The notes under the pieces: model-generated
What the model saw: only the letters and a program-made list of their open reading frames with translations
Told to the model about the DNA's origin: nothing
Databases searched by the model: none
Shown: positions 43,026 through 53,464 of the stretch, in pieces
Position numbering within the stretch: the first letter of the stretch is position 1
How the letters are laid out: the number at the start of each line of letters is the position of its first letter
Position numbers and translations under genes: made by a program
Source of the DNA: Actinomycetes bacterium
GTDB taxonomy: Bacteria; Actinomycetota; Actinomycetes; Actinomycetales; Dermatophilaceae
Direction of reading: 5' to 3'
NCBI GenBank assembly: GCA_023420415.1
Contig: JAEZWF010000012.1
Coordinates: 62,001 to 126,000 of the forward strand
Length of the DNA: 64,000 nt

Positions 43026-43048
43026 ACAGGCATGTGTCCCATGCCTGT
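43026..43048 (+). promoter_or_regulatory. Inverted repeat upstream of ACS-type MFS gene
   Basis: ACAGGCATG (43026-43034) and CATGCCTGT (43040-43048) are perfect 9-bp arms with a 5-nt loop, 39 bp before ATG 43087. It could be an operator or a leader hairpin. Confidence 0.5.
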
Positions 43049-43086
43049 GCAAGGCTTCCGGGCTGACGGCGAGGTGAGGAGCACCG

Positions 43087-44433
43087 ATGGCGAGCACGAC
43101 GGCAGGCGACCACCCGGCATTCGACAGCCACGACGCGACACTGGCCCGCGCCACCAGACGAGTCGCGCGCAGGCTCACGCCCTTCCTCGCGCTGCTCTAC
43201 CTCGTCAACTACCTCGACCGCACCAACATCGGCTTCGCCGGCCCCAACGGCATGAACGACGAGCTCGGCCTGACCGAGCGTGCCTTCGGGTTTGCCGCGG
43301 GCGTGTTCTTCATCGGCTACCTGCTGCTGGAGGTGCCGAGCAACATGGCGCTGCACCGGTTCGGCGCGCGACGGTGGATTGCGCGCATCCTCGTGACGTG
43401 GGGAATCGTCGCTGCCGCAATGGCTTTCGTCCCGAACGCCGGCTGGCTGGTGGCGTTGCGGTTCCTGCTTGGCGTGGCCGAGGCGGGCTTCTTCCCGGGG
43501 ATCATCCTCTACCTCACGTTCTGGTTCCCGCAGCGCGACCGGGCGCGGATGACCGCCCTCTTCATGGCCGCGATCCCGCTGTCGTCGGCCATCGGAGCAC
43601 CCCTGTCGTCACTGCTCATCGACTACGGCCACGGGCTGTTCGGCATGAGCGGCTGGCGCACCATGTTCCTCTTCGAGGGCATCCCCGCGATACTGCTGGG
43701 CGTCGTCACCTGGTTCTTCCTCACCGACCGCCCACAGGATGCCGCGTGGCTGCCCGCCGACGAACGCGATGCCCTCGTCCGCGCACTCGACGAGGACGAC
43801 GCCGAGAAGGCGCGCTACCACGTGTCGATCCGCCAGTCCCTGACCAAGCCGCGGGTGTGGGCGCTGGCCTTCGTCTACTTCGGGATCGTCTACGGCCTCT
43901 ACGCCCTCGGCTTCTTCCTCCCCACCATCATCAAGGGCTTCGAGCAGCAGTTCGGCACGAGCTACACCCTCCTGGAGCGCGGGCTCATCAACGCCATCCC
44001 GTATGCCGTCGGCGCCGTCGCGATGATCCTCTGGGCCCGGCACGGCGACCGCACGGGCGAGCGCACCTGGCACGTGGCGCTGCCCGCGATCATCGGTGGG
44101 GTCGCCATCCCGGTCGCGCTCTACCTCGGCAGCCCGCTCACGGCCATGATCGCCGTGACCGTCTGCGCAGTCGGCGTGATGTGCGCCCTGCCGACGTTCT
44201 GGGCGTTGCCGACCGCGTTCCTCACGGGGGCCGCGGCGGCGAGCGGCATCGCCCTGGTCAACTCGGTCGGAAACACCGCCGGTTTCGCCGCGCCCTACAT
44301 CACCGGGTGGCTCGCCGACCTCACCGGCAGCCAGAAGACGGGCCTGTGGGTCGTCGGTGCGGCCATGGTCGCGGCTGGTGTGCTCGCCGTCGCCCTGCGC
44401 TCCCCGAGTCGTGTGGGCGAGGGTGCGCCCTAG
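43087..44433 (+). CDS. MFS transporter, anion:cation symporter (ACS) type
   Basis: 448 residues, twelve membrane segments. Family motifs are YLVNYLDRTNIGFA in TM1, GVFFIGYLLLEVPSNMALHRFGARRWIARI (motif A loop) and GVAEAGFFPGIILYLTFWFP. ACS-family members take up organic anions such as phthalate, tartrate, glucarate or hydroxyphenylacetate. A good ribosome site (GGTGAGGAG) precedes the ATG. No catabolic genes sit next to it, so substrate is unknown. Confidence 0.9.
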   Translation: MASTTAGDHPAFDSHDATLARATRRVARRLTPFLALLYLVNYLDRTNIGFAGPNGMNDELGLTERAFGFAAGVFFIGYLLLEVPSNMALHRFGARRWIARILVTWGIVAAAMAFVPNAGWLVALRFLLGVAEAGFFPGIILYLTFWFPQRDRARMTALFMAAIPLSSAIGAPLSSLLIDYGHGLFGMSGWRTMFLFEGIPAILLGVVTWFFLTDRPQDAAWLPADERDALVRALDEDDAEKARYHVSIRQSLTKPRVWALAFVYFGIVYGLYALGFFLPTIIKGFEQQFGTSYTLLERGLINAIPYAVGAVAMILWARHGDRTGERTWHVALPAIIGGVAIPVALYLGSPLTAMIAVTVCAVGVMCALPTFWALPTAFLTGAAAASGIALVNSVGNTAGFAAPYITGWLADLTGSQKTGLWVVGAAMVAAGVLAVALRSPSRVGEGAP

Positions 44434-44482
44434 CGCCCGCTGACGCACCCGACTCGAGGTCAGGCGGGAAGTTCGGTGGAGG

Positions 44483-45121
44483 TCAGGTGGGTATGCCGGG
44501 TGCGCGCAGGTCGTGCCAGCCGAGCCCCAGCTCGGCGACCAGATCGCGCAGCAGCGGCAGCGACAGCCCCACGACGTTGCTCGGGTCGCCGTCGATGCCG
44601 TCGACGAAGGGCGCGCCCAGGCCGTCGAGGGTGAACGCCCCAGCGACCCGCATCGGCTCACCAGTGGCGATGTAGGCCTCGAGGTCGGCATCGCTGGGCG
44701 TGCCGAACCGGACGAGCGTCGACGCGACCCCGCCGAGCGTGGCGCCGGTGCCCTCCTCACGAGCGTCGACGAGCCAGTGCCCGGTGTGCAGCACGCCCGT
44801 CGCGCCGCGCATCCGTTGCCACCGCTCGCGCGCCTGCTCGGCGTTCGCCGGCTTGCCGTGCACCTCGCCGTCGAGCTCCAGCACCGAGTCGCAGCCCAGG
44901 ACGAGGGCGTCACTGACCTGGCCCACGACGTCCTCAGCCTTGGCCCGCGCCAAGAGCAGCGCCACGTCGGCGGCCTCCAACTCGCCATAGCTGTCACGGG
45001 CCGCAGCCGTGACGGCGTCCTCGTCGACCCCGCTGACGACGACGCTGGGGTCGACTCCGGCGGCGTGCAGCAGCTTCTTGCGGGCAGGGGAGGCGGAGGC
45101 GAGGACGAGAGGCACGGTCAC
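44483..45121 (-). CDS. maf: Maf-type nucleotide pyrophosphatase
   Basis: 212 residues. Opens with PLVLASASPARKKLLHAAG (substrate loop), then VLGCDSVLELDG (metal-binding Asp) and KPANAEQARERWQRMRG. Maf proteins hydrolyse non-canonical or modified nucleoside triphosphates and keep them out of nucleic acids. GTG 45121 is chosen because the conserved domain starts at once. In M. tuberculosis maf lies beside accD5/accE5; here these genes are 6.4 kb away. Confidence 0.92.
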   Translation of the reverse strand: MTVPLVLASASPARKKLLHAAGVDPSVVVSGVDEDAVTAAARDSYGELEAADVALLLARAKAEDVVGQVSDALVLGCDSVLELDGEVHGKPANAEQARERWQRMRGATGVLHTGHWLVDAREEGTGATLGGVASTLVRFGTPSDADLEAYIATGEPMRVAGAFTLDGLGAPFVDGIDGDPSNVVGLSLPLLRDLVAELGLGWHDLRAPGIPT

Positions 45122-45207
45122 GCGGGCCAGCCTGCCATGAGCGCTCGGCCCGGTGGCGACGGAGGCGAGCACACGGCATACGGAAGGCGACCGTCGAGGC
45201 GCCCACG

Positions 45208-45213
45208 TAGGCT
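45208..45213 (+). promoter_or_regulatory. -10 box TAGGCT before nhaA-dsbA
   Basis: TAGGCT, 8 nt, then ATG 45222. Confidence 0.45.
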
Positions 45214-45221
45214 GCGCAGGC

Positions 45222-47105
45222 ATGACGGCCGCAACGCCCACCGAGCCGATCCCCGACCCCAACACCGGCCAGACCGCCGGAGGAGATGACGACTCGAACG
45301 GCCACACCCAGTCGGGGCTGCGCACCTTCATGCACACCGAGTCCGGCAGTGCCGGGCTGCTCGTCGTCGCAGCCCTCCTCGCGCTCGTGTGGGCGAACTC
45401 GCCGTGGTCGGACAGCTATGAGTCGTTCTGGCACACGCCGATTCGCATCGGTGTCGGCGACGGCGGCCTCTCGATGGACCTCAAGCACTGGGTCAACGAC
45501 GGGCTCATGGTCGTGTTCTTCTTCGTCATCGGGCTGGAGGTGCGACGCGAGTTCGCGGTGGGCGAGCTGACCGACCGAAAACGCATCGTGGTCCCGCTCG
45601 TCGCGGGCATCGGCGGCATGCTGGTGCCGGCAGCGATCTACCTGGCGCTCAACCCCAGTGGCGAGGCGGCGCAGGGCTGGGGTGTCGTGATCGGCACCGA
45701 CACGGCCTTCCTGCTCGGCATGCTCGCCCTCGTCGGGCCGGCCGTCTCGACCCAGCTGCGGATCTTCCTGCTGACGCTCACCGTCATCGACGACATTGTG
45801 GCCGTCAGCGTCATCGGCATCGTCTACTCCGACGACCTCTCGGTGCCCGCGCTGGTCGTGGCGGGGCTGTGCCTCGTCGCGCTCGTCGTGATGTCGCGGC
45901 TCGGGGTGTGGCGCGCCTCGCCGTACGTCGCCGTCGTCGTGGTCCTGTGGGTCGCCACCCTCGAGTCCGGCGTGCACGCCTCGATCGCGGGCATGGTCTC
46001 CGGGCTGCTGGTGCCGGCGATGGCACCCAACCGCGGTGACGTGGACGCGGCGGCCCACCAGTTCCGCGCGTTCATGCAGTCGCCGATGCCGCAGGTGCAG
46101 CGGGCCGCGCGGCAGAGCCTCAACCGCGCGATCTCGGTCAACGAGCGGCTCCAGGAGGTGCTGCACGGGTTGACCAGCTACGTGGTCGTGCCGGTGTTCG
46201 CGCTCGCCAACGCCGGCGTCGACCTGCGCGGTGGCGTGCTGGGGGAGGCGCTGCGCTCGCCGGTGACGTGGGGTGTCGTGCTGGGCCTGGCGGTTGGCAA
46301 GCTGCTCGGCATCGGGTTCGGCTCGCTGCTCGCCGAGAAGCTGCACCTCGGCCGGCTCCCGCAGGGCGTCGGCAACGGCCACGTCTTCGGCGGCGCGGCG
46401 CTGTCCGGCATCGGTTTCACCGTGTCGCTGCTCATCGTCGGCCTGGCGTTCCAGGACGAGCGGCTCCAGGCCGAGGCGACCGTCGGCGTGCTGCTCTCGG
46501 CGGTCCTGGCCTCGGCCCTCGGCTGGCTCGTGTTCCGTTTCGCCGCAAAGGTTTTCGGTCAGACCGACGCCGCGCTCCCACGCACCCTGAGCGAACCCGT
46601 CACCGTGCGCGACCACATGCTCGGACGCCCCGACGCACCCCTCACGCTGGTCGAGTACCTCGACTACGAGTGCCCCTTCTGCGCCAAGGCCACGAGCCTG
46701 GCGGTCGACATCCGCAACCACTTCGGAGACCGGCTGCGCTACGTCGCGCGGCACCTGCCGCTCGACGACGTCCACCCCCATGCCCGTCTCGCCGCGCAGG
46801 CCGTCGAGGCTGCGGGCGAGCAGGGCAAGTTCTGGGAGATGCACAACCACCTCTTCCAGCACCAGGACCAGCTGGAGTACGACGACCTCGTCGGGTATGC
46901 CGCGGACCTCGACCTCGACGTCGAGCAGTTCGTCCGCGACCTCGACCGCGACGACCTGTGCCAGCGGGTGCAGCACGACGTCGAGACCGCCCATGACAGC
47001 GGGGCTCGCGGCACCCCGACCTTCTTCGTGGGGACGACGCGGCACGTCGGCGCCTACGACGCCAGCAACCTCATCGCCGAGCTGGAGCGCGACGGCGACC
47101 GCTGA
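45222..47105 (+). CDS. nhaA: NhaA Na+/H+ antiporter fused to a DsbA-like thioredoxin domain
   Basis: 627 residues. Residues about 30-435 are a complete NhaA: HWVNDGLMVVFFFVIGLEVRREF, the ion-binding Asp pair in LTVIDDIVAV and GHVFGGAALSGIGFTVSLLI. Residues about 440-625 form a DsbA-like domain with active site C-P-F-C (DYECPFCAKAT), the helical insert and the cis-Pro loop GTPTFFVG. The cytosolic or outer location of the thioredoxin part is not clear from sequence. The fusion is known in actinobacteria; redox control of antiport is a hypothesis. Confidence 0.93.
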   Translation: MTAATPTEPIPDPNTGQTAGGDDDSNGHTQSGLRTFMHTESGSAGLLVVAALLALVWANSPWSDSYESFWHTPIRIGVGDGGLSMDLKHWVNDGLMVVFFFVIGLEVRREFAVGELTDRKRIVVPLVAGIGGMLVPAAIYLALNPSGEAAQGWGVVIGTDTAFLLGMLALVGPAVSTQLRIFLLTLTVIDDIVAVSVIGIVYSDDLSVPALVVAGLCLVALVVMSRLGVWRASPYVAVVVVLWVATLESGVHASIAGMVSGLLVPAMAPNRGDVDAAAHQFRAFMQSPMPQVQRAARQSLNRAISVNERLQEVLHGLTSYVVVPVFALANAGVDLRGGVLGEALRSPVTWGVVLGLAVGKLLGIGFGSLLAEKLHLGRLPQGVGNGHVFGGAALSGIGFTVSLLIVGLAFQDERLQAEATVGVLLSAVLASALGWLVFRFAAKVFGQTDAALPRTLSEPVTVRDHMLGRPDAPLTLVEYLDYECPFCAKATSLAVDIRNHFGDRLRYVARHLPLDDVHPHARLAAQAVEAAGEQGKFWEMHNHLFQHQDQLEYDDLVGYAADLDLDVEQFVRDLDRDDLCQRVQHDVETAHDSGARGTPTFFVGTTRHVGAYDASNLIAELERDGDR

Positions 47106-47150
47106 CCTCGTGCCGGCCCCGCGGCATACCCCCGCGAGGCGAAGGACGCC

Positions 47151-49013
47151 TCAGGCGACGACCTCGTCGACGAAGCACCAGCGCCACGCCTCACCCGGCT
47201 CGAAGCTGCGCATGACCGGGTGTCCCGTCTCGCGGAAGTGCGCGCTCGCGTGCTTGTTGGGTGAGGAGTCGCAACAGCCGACGTGACCGCACTCCAGGCA
47301 CAGCCGCAGGTGCACCCACGTGGCGCCCATGGCCAGGCACTCCTCGCACCCCTGCGGAGTCCGCGGGGGCACGAAGTGGTCGTGGTATGCCGCCATGTGG
47401 GCGCACTCCTGCGCGGCCCGGTCCGGCGGCAGGAGCGGTTGGTCGTGGTCGCCCTCGACGGTGTCCTCGACGCTGTCGAGCGTCGACTCCTCGACGTCGA
47501 GCTGGCCCAGGACGTGGGAGAGGACCTCCTGGTCGACGGTGCCGGAGTCGCGGATGCGCAGCAGCTCCTCGCGCTCGGCGGCGAGCATGATGCGACGGAC
47601 GCGCCGGTATGCCGTGCCCGGCGTCTCGGTGTCGTCGCGTCCCGTGCCGAGTCGTTCCCAGACCGCGTTGGTGCGGTTCTCGGCCCGGTCGCGCAGCAGG
47701 GCCATCGTGTCGTCGTCGACCTCGTTGCAGTTCTCGAGCGCGCGCAGGCCGGCGGACACCGAGGCCTGCAGGACGGTGGCCTCCTCGAGGGCGTCCTCGC
47801 GCGGGTCGGGGCCGCGGACGTCGAGCCGGCGGGCGAGCGTCGGCAGGGTCAGGCCCTGCAGCAGCAGGGTGCCGACGGTGACGGTCATCGCGGCGAGGAT
47901 GATCACCGAGCGGTGCGGCGTCTGCATCGGCAGGGACAGGGCGGCGGCCAGCGTGACCACGCCGCGCATCCCGGCCCAGGACAGGACCGCGGCCGCGGCG
48001 TTGGTGGCGTCGGTGCGACCCATCCGCACCCGCAACCAGGTGAACGGGAACACGTAGATCGGCCGCAGCAGCACCACCGCCGCCAGCACCGCCAGGCAGG
48101 TGCCGACGAGCCGCAGCGGTGTCAGTCCCTCGTCGAGGGCGTCGCTGACGAGCCGGTGCATCTGCAGGCCGAGGACGAGGAAGACGACGTTCTCGAGGAT
48201 GAACTGGATGGTCGACCAGTTGATGCGCTCGCTGAGCCGTGACTGCGCGGTCTGGATGATCGGGGCCTTGTGGCCGAGGAGCAGCCCGGCCACGACCACG
48301 GCCAGCACGCCCGACCCGTGCCAGTGCTCGGCCGGCACGTAGGCGAGGTAGGGGACGAGAAAGGACAGCGTGGTGTCGAGGGCGCTGTCGGTGACCCGCT
48401 TGCGCACGAAGGCGACCGCTGTGCCGACCAGGAGCCCGACCCCGACCCCGACGACGACCGCCCGCCCGAAGTCGAGTGCGGTCGAGCCGAAGGTCACCGC
48501 TCCCGCCGCGGTGAAGGCGAGCACCGCTGTCCGCAGCGAGACCAGCGCGGTGGCGTCGTTGACGAGCGACTCGCCCTCGAGGATGGTGACGATCCGCCGG
48601 GGCAGCCCGATCCTGCGGGCCACGGCGGTGGCGGCCACGGCATCCGGGGGAGCCACCACCGCGCCCAGCGCGAAGGCGACGGCGAACGGCACGGCCAACA
48701 ACGGTGAGACCACGAGCGCCACACCCGCCGCGGTGAAGAGCACCAGCCCGACCGACAGGGCGAGGATCGGTCCCCAGTTGGCGCGGAAGTCCACGAGCGA
48801 CGTGCGGATCGCCGCGGCATACAACAGGGGTGGCAGCAGGCCGACCAGCACGACCTCGGAGCTCAGCTCCGGCACCGGCACGTGCGGGATGTAGCTGCCG
48901 ATGACGCCCACGACCAGCAGGACGAGGGGCGCCGGCAGCCGCAGCCGGGTGGCTGCGCCGGCGACGACGAGGACGGTGCCGATCAGCGCCACCAGGGTCA
49001 GTGCGGTCTCCAC
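47151..49013 (-). CDS. CPA1 Na+/H+ antiporter with C-terminal UBP-type zinc finger
   Basis: 620 residues. About twelve membrane segments (1-410), with the CPA1 motif ALGAVVAPPDAVAATAVARRIGLPRRIVTILEGESLVNDA containing the ion-binding Asp. A cytosolic helical region (about 420-540) follows. The last 75 residues are a ubiquitin-hydrolase-type zinc finger: GCEECLAMGATWVHLRLCLECGHVGCCD, then HASAHFRETGHPVMRSFEPGEAWRWCF. Cys and His ligands of the fold all appear present. Bacteria have no ubiquitin, so the finger must read another peptide or C-terminus. The GTG start lies 6 nt after GAGGAT. Confidence 0.92.
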   Translation of the reverse strand: METALTLVALIGTVLVVAGAATRLRLPAPLVLLVVGVIGSYIPHVPVPELSSEVVLVGLLPPLLYAAAIRTSLVDFRANWGPILALSVGLVLFTAAGVALVVSPLLAVPFAVAFALGAVVAPPDAVAATAVARRIGLPRRIVTILEGESLVNDATALVSLRTAVLAFTAAGAVTFGSTALDFGRAVVVGVGVGLLVGTAVAFVRKRVTDSALDTTLSFLVPYLAYVPAEHWHGSGVLAVVVAGLLLGHKAPIIQTAQSRLSERINWSTIQFILENVVFLVLGLQMHRLVSDALDEGLTPLRLVGTCLAVLAAVVLLRPIYVFPFTWLRVRMGRTDATNAAAAVLSWAGMRGVVTLAAALSLPMQTPHRSVIILAAMTVTVGTLLLQGLTLPTLARRLDVRGPDPREDALEEATVLQASVSAGLRALENCNEVDDDTMALLRDRAENRTNAVWERLGTGRDDTETPGTAYRRVRRIMLAAEREELLRIRDSGTVDQEVLSHVLGQLDVEESTLDSVEDTVEGDHDQPLLPPDRAAQECAHMAAYHDHFVPPRTPQGCEECLAMGATWVHLRLCLECGHVGCCDSSPNKHASAHFRETGHPVMRSFEPGEAWRWCFVDEVVA

Positions 49014-49062
49014 GCCCGCATCCTCGCAAACGGCACCCGGCGGCGCCTATCGTGGCTGCAGC

Positions 49063-50775
49063 TCAGTCGAGCTGACCGAGCACCGCCGCCCGCAGCGTGT
49101 CGAGACCGACGCCGCCGATGTCGAGGGCGCGACGGTGAAAGTCCTTGAGGGAGAACGCATCTCCCTCCTGCTCCTGCACCTGGTGACGCAGCTGCATCCA
49201 GAGGCGTTCGCCGATCTTGTAGGACGGCGCCTGCCCCGGCCAGCCGAGGTAGCGGTCGAGCTCGAACCGCAGCCACTCCTCGCCCTGGTTGGCGTGGGCG
49301 TTGAGGTAGGCCCACGCCTTGTCGTAGGTCCACTCACCGCCGCCGACCTCCTCGGGCGCCTCGAAGCCGCAGTGCACGCCGATGTCGATCACGACGCGGG
49401 CGGCGCGCAGCGACTGGCTGTCGAGCAGCCCCATCCGGTTGCCCGGGTCGTCCATGTAACCGAGCTCCTCCATGAGCCGCTCGGCGTAGAGCGCCCAGCC
49501 CTCACCGTGACCCGAAGTCCAGGCCGCCATCCGCCGCCACTTGTTGAGCAGCTCGGAGCGGAACACCGTCTGGGCGACCTGGAGGTGATGCCCCGGCACG
49601 CCCTCGTGGTAGACGGTCGTGAGCTCCTTCCACGTGCCGAACTCGGTGACGCCCTTGGGCACCGACCACCACATGCGACCCGGGCGGGAGAAGTCCTCCG
49701 ACGGCCCGGTGTAGTAGATGCCGCCGGTCTGGGTGGGCGCGATGAGGCACTCGATGGTGCGCACGGGGGCGGGAATGTCGAAGTCGCTGGCGCCGAGGCC
49801 CGCGATCGCCTCGTCGGCCCGCTCCTGCATCCACGCCTTGAGCTCGTCGGTGCCGTGCAGCTGGTATGCCGGGTCGTTGTTGAGGGCGTCGATGGCCTCC
49901 TTGACTCCTGCACCGGGCTTGATCTGTTCGGCGACCTGCTCCATCTCGGCGGTGATGCGCGCGACCTCGTCCATCCCCCACCTGTACGTCTCCTCGAGGT
50001 CGACCTCGGCGCCGAGGAAGTCCCGCGACCACAGGGCGTAGCGCTCGCGCCCGCAGGCGTCGGCCTCGGGGGCCCGGGCGAGGAGGTTCTCACCCAGCCA
50101 GGTGCCCAGTGCGGCATACGCATCTGATGCCTGGCCGGCCGCCTCGGCGAGCGCCGCCCGCGACGAGTCCGACAGCTCACCCGGGTCGTTGCCGTCGGAC
50201 AGGCGCGCGTCGGCGACGAGGGCGGTGAAGTAGCCGTCGTCGGCGGTCAGGTCGGCGCACTGGGCGATGCAGGCCTCGACCTGGCGACGCGGCGCGACGT
50301 CACCACGGTCGGCCGCGGCGAGCAGGCTCTCCTTCCACTGCTCGAGTGCCGTCGGGACCTTGGCGAGGCGCCGGGCGATGACGCCCCAGTCCTCGTCGGT
50401 GGCCGTGGCCATGAGGTCGAAGGTGCCGCGGATCTCCTGCAGCGGCGAGGCGATCACGTTGAGGCTCATCTCGTCGAGGCCGGCCGCGTGGACCTCCTCG
50501 GCGAGGCCGAGGCGTTCGCGCATGGCTGCGATCGTGACCCGGTCGATGTCGTCGACCGGGGTGGCCCGGTCGAGCTGCTCGAGGGTTTCGCGGCGCAGCT
50601 GCGACCGGGCGTCGTGGCCGGCGGGGGAGAAGTCGTCGAGGTCTTCCTCGTGGCCCGGGATGCCGAGGTAGGTCGCCGTGATCGGGCTGAGCTCGACCAG
50701 CTGGGCGAAGTAGTCGTCGGCGATGCGGTCGACGTCGGTGGCGGGACGGGGCGCGGTCGTGGAGGTCTCGGTCAC
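49063..50775 (-). CDS. DUF885 metallopeptidase-like protein
   Basis: 570 residues, no signal peptide. The zinc-site motif VYHEGVPGHHLQ (HExxxHH form of DUF885) is in the C-terminal half, followed by HGEGWALYAERLMEELG, which supplies the third ligand region. Members are probably cytosolic peptidases; some are annotated as dipeptidyl or oligopeptidase-like. It stands alone. The GTG start is 7 nt after TACGTT. Confidence 0.88.
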   Translation of the reverse strand: MTETSTTAPRPATDVDRIADDYFAQLVELSPITATYLGIPGHEEDLDDFSPAGHDARSQLRRETLEQLDRATPVDDIDRVTIAAMRERLGLAEEVHAAGLDEMSLNVIASPLQEIRGTFDLMATATDEDWGVIARRLAKVPTALEQWKESLLAAADRGDVAPRRQVEACIAQCADLTADDGYFTALVADARLSDGNDPGELSDSSRAALAEAAGQASDAYAALGTWLGENLLARAPEADACGRERYALWSRDFLGAEVDLEETYRWGMDEVARITAEMEQVAEQIKPGAGVKEAIDALNNDPAYQLHGTDELKAWMQERADEAIAGLGASDFDIPAPVRTIECLIAPTQTGGIYYTGPSEDFSRPGRMWWSVPKGVTEFGTWKELTTVYHEGVPGHHLQVAQTVFRSELLNKWRRMAAWTSGHGEGWALYAERLMEELGYMDDPGNRMGLLDSQSLRAARVVIDIGVHCGFEAPEEVGGGEWTYDKAWAYLNAHANQGEEWLRFELDRYLGWPGQAPSYKIGERLWMQLRHQVQEQEGDAFSLKDFHRRALDIGGVGLDTLRAAVLGQLD

Positions 50776-50782
50776 GACAGCG

Positions 50783-50788
50783 AACGTA
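50783..50788 (-). promoter_or_regulatory. -10 box TACGTT, leaderless DUF885 gene
   Basis: TACGTT on the minus strand, 7 nt before GTG 50775. Confidence 0.5.
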
Positions 50789-50848
50789 TCCCAGCCGGTC
50801 CATCGTGGTCGTCCCGATATCCGCTGTGACCTGGCCGACCCCGCGACC

Positions 50849-50854
50849 TAGGGT
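50849..50854 (+). promoter_or_regulatory. -10 box TAGGGT, leaderless MOSC gene
   Basis: TAGGGT, 6 nt, then ATG 50861. Confidence 0.55.
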
Positions 50855-50860
50855 TGAGCC

Positions 50861-51532
50861 ATGTCAGGCAGGGTGCTGTCGGTCAACGTGGGCTCACGAG
50901 AGCCCAACGCGGCCAAGAAGGTGGGGCAGACCGGCATCGGCAAGCGTCCGGCGCCGTCGGTGCAGGTGCGGGCACCCGGACCCAAGCGCGGCGGGCTCGG
51001 CAGTGGTGTCGTCGGGGACTTCATCGGCGACACCCGCCACCACGGCGGCGACACCCAGGCGGTCTACGCGTTCGCGCGCGAGGAGCTCGACTGGTGGGCG
51101 CGGCAGCTGGGGCGCGACCTGCCCGACGGGATGTTCGGCGAGAACCTCACGACCTCGGGGCTCGCGGTCGATGACGCGGTGATCGGGGAGGAGTGGGCGG
51201 TCGGCGACGAGGTGGTGCTGCGGGTGGCCGGACCGCGCATCCCGTGCTCGACCTTCGCCGCGCGGATGGGCGAGCGGGGGTGGGTCAAGCGGTTCGCCGA
51301 CGTCGGGCGCTCGGGTGCCTACCTGTCGGTGGTGGTGCCCGGCACGATCCGCCCCGGTGACGCGGTGGTCGTCCGTGCCCGCCCCGACCACGGGGTGAGC
51401 GTGCCGACGGCGTTCCGTGCCTTCATGGGCGACGTCGAGGCGGCGCGAGAAGTCCTGGCCGCCGACTGCCTCGATGAGACCGAGGCCGCCGAGCTGCGCG
51501 CCATGGTGGGCAAGCGCACAGGGTCTGCCTGA
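50861..51532 (+). CDS. MOSC-domain protein (YiiM-like)
   Basis: 223 residues. The MOSC core has GDFIGDTRHHGGDTQAVYAFAREEL, MFGENLTTSGL and RVAGPRIPCSTFAARMG, with the conserved Cys expected to bind the molybdenum cofactor. YiiM-type proteins reduce N-hydroxylated compounds with Moco. No Moco biosynthesis gene is nearby. It is convergent with accE, the stops 10 bp apart, with no room for a terminator. Confidence 0.9.
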   Translation: MSGRVLSVNVGSREPNAAKKVGQTGIGKRPAPSVQVRAPGPKRGGLGSGVVGDFIGDTRHHGGDTQAVYAFAREELDWWARQLGRDLPDGMFGENLTTSGLAVDDAVIGEEWAVGDEVVLRVAGPRIPCSTFAARMGERGWVKRFADVGRSGAYLSVVVPGTIRPGDAVVVRARPDHGVSVPTAFRAFMGDVEAAREVLAADCLDETEAAELRAMVGKRTGSA

Positions 51533-51542
51533 CGAAGGTCGC

Positions 51543-51784
51543 TCAGCGGGGCCAGGCTGAGGCGCGCCAGGCCCCGGGGCCGGGGGTGAGGGGGCGGCGG
51601 ACGAGGCGTTCGCGGGACGACCACTGCGAGGTATGCCGCGGGGCCGGCTCGGTGCCCGCGTCGCCGCCCGCGGCGGCCAGCACCGCGAGCACCGCGGCCA
51701 CCTCCTCGGGGGTCGCGTCGCCACGCACCAGCCGCAGCGGCGGCCGCGCGTTGACGGGTGTCGGGTCTGCTTGGTCGTCAGTCA

Positions 51785-51785
<1 letters not shown>
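51543..51785 (-). CDS. accE: Acyl-CoA carboxylase epsilon subunit
   Basis: 80 residues. PPLRLVRGDATPEEVAAVLAVLAAAGG is the usual start of the small epsilon subunit that holds the alpha and beta subunits together in actinobacteria. The end is a disordered Trp/Arg/Pro tail (SQWSSRERLVRRPLTPGPGAWRASAWPR), also typical. The ATG overlaps the accD stop (TGATG). Confidence 0.88.
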
Positions 51786-53440
<1,655 letters not shown>

Positions 53441-53447
53441 GCCGGCG

Positions 53448-53457
53448 AGCCTAGCCT
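53448..53457. promoter_or_regulatory. Bidirectional leaderless promoter accD5/birA
   Basis: AGCCTAGCCT. Minus-strand -10 TAGGCT (53453-53448), 7 nt from the accD5 ATG; plus-strand -10 TAGCCT (53452-53457), 7 nt from the birA ATG. The boxes share the TA at 53452-53453. The start codons are 24 bp apart. Confidence 0.65.
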
Positions 53458-53464
53458 TGGCAGC

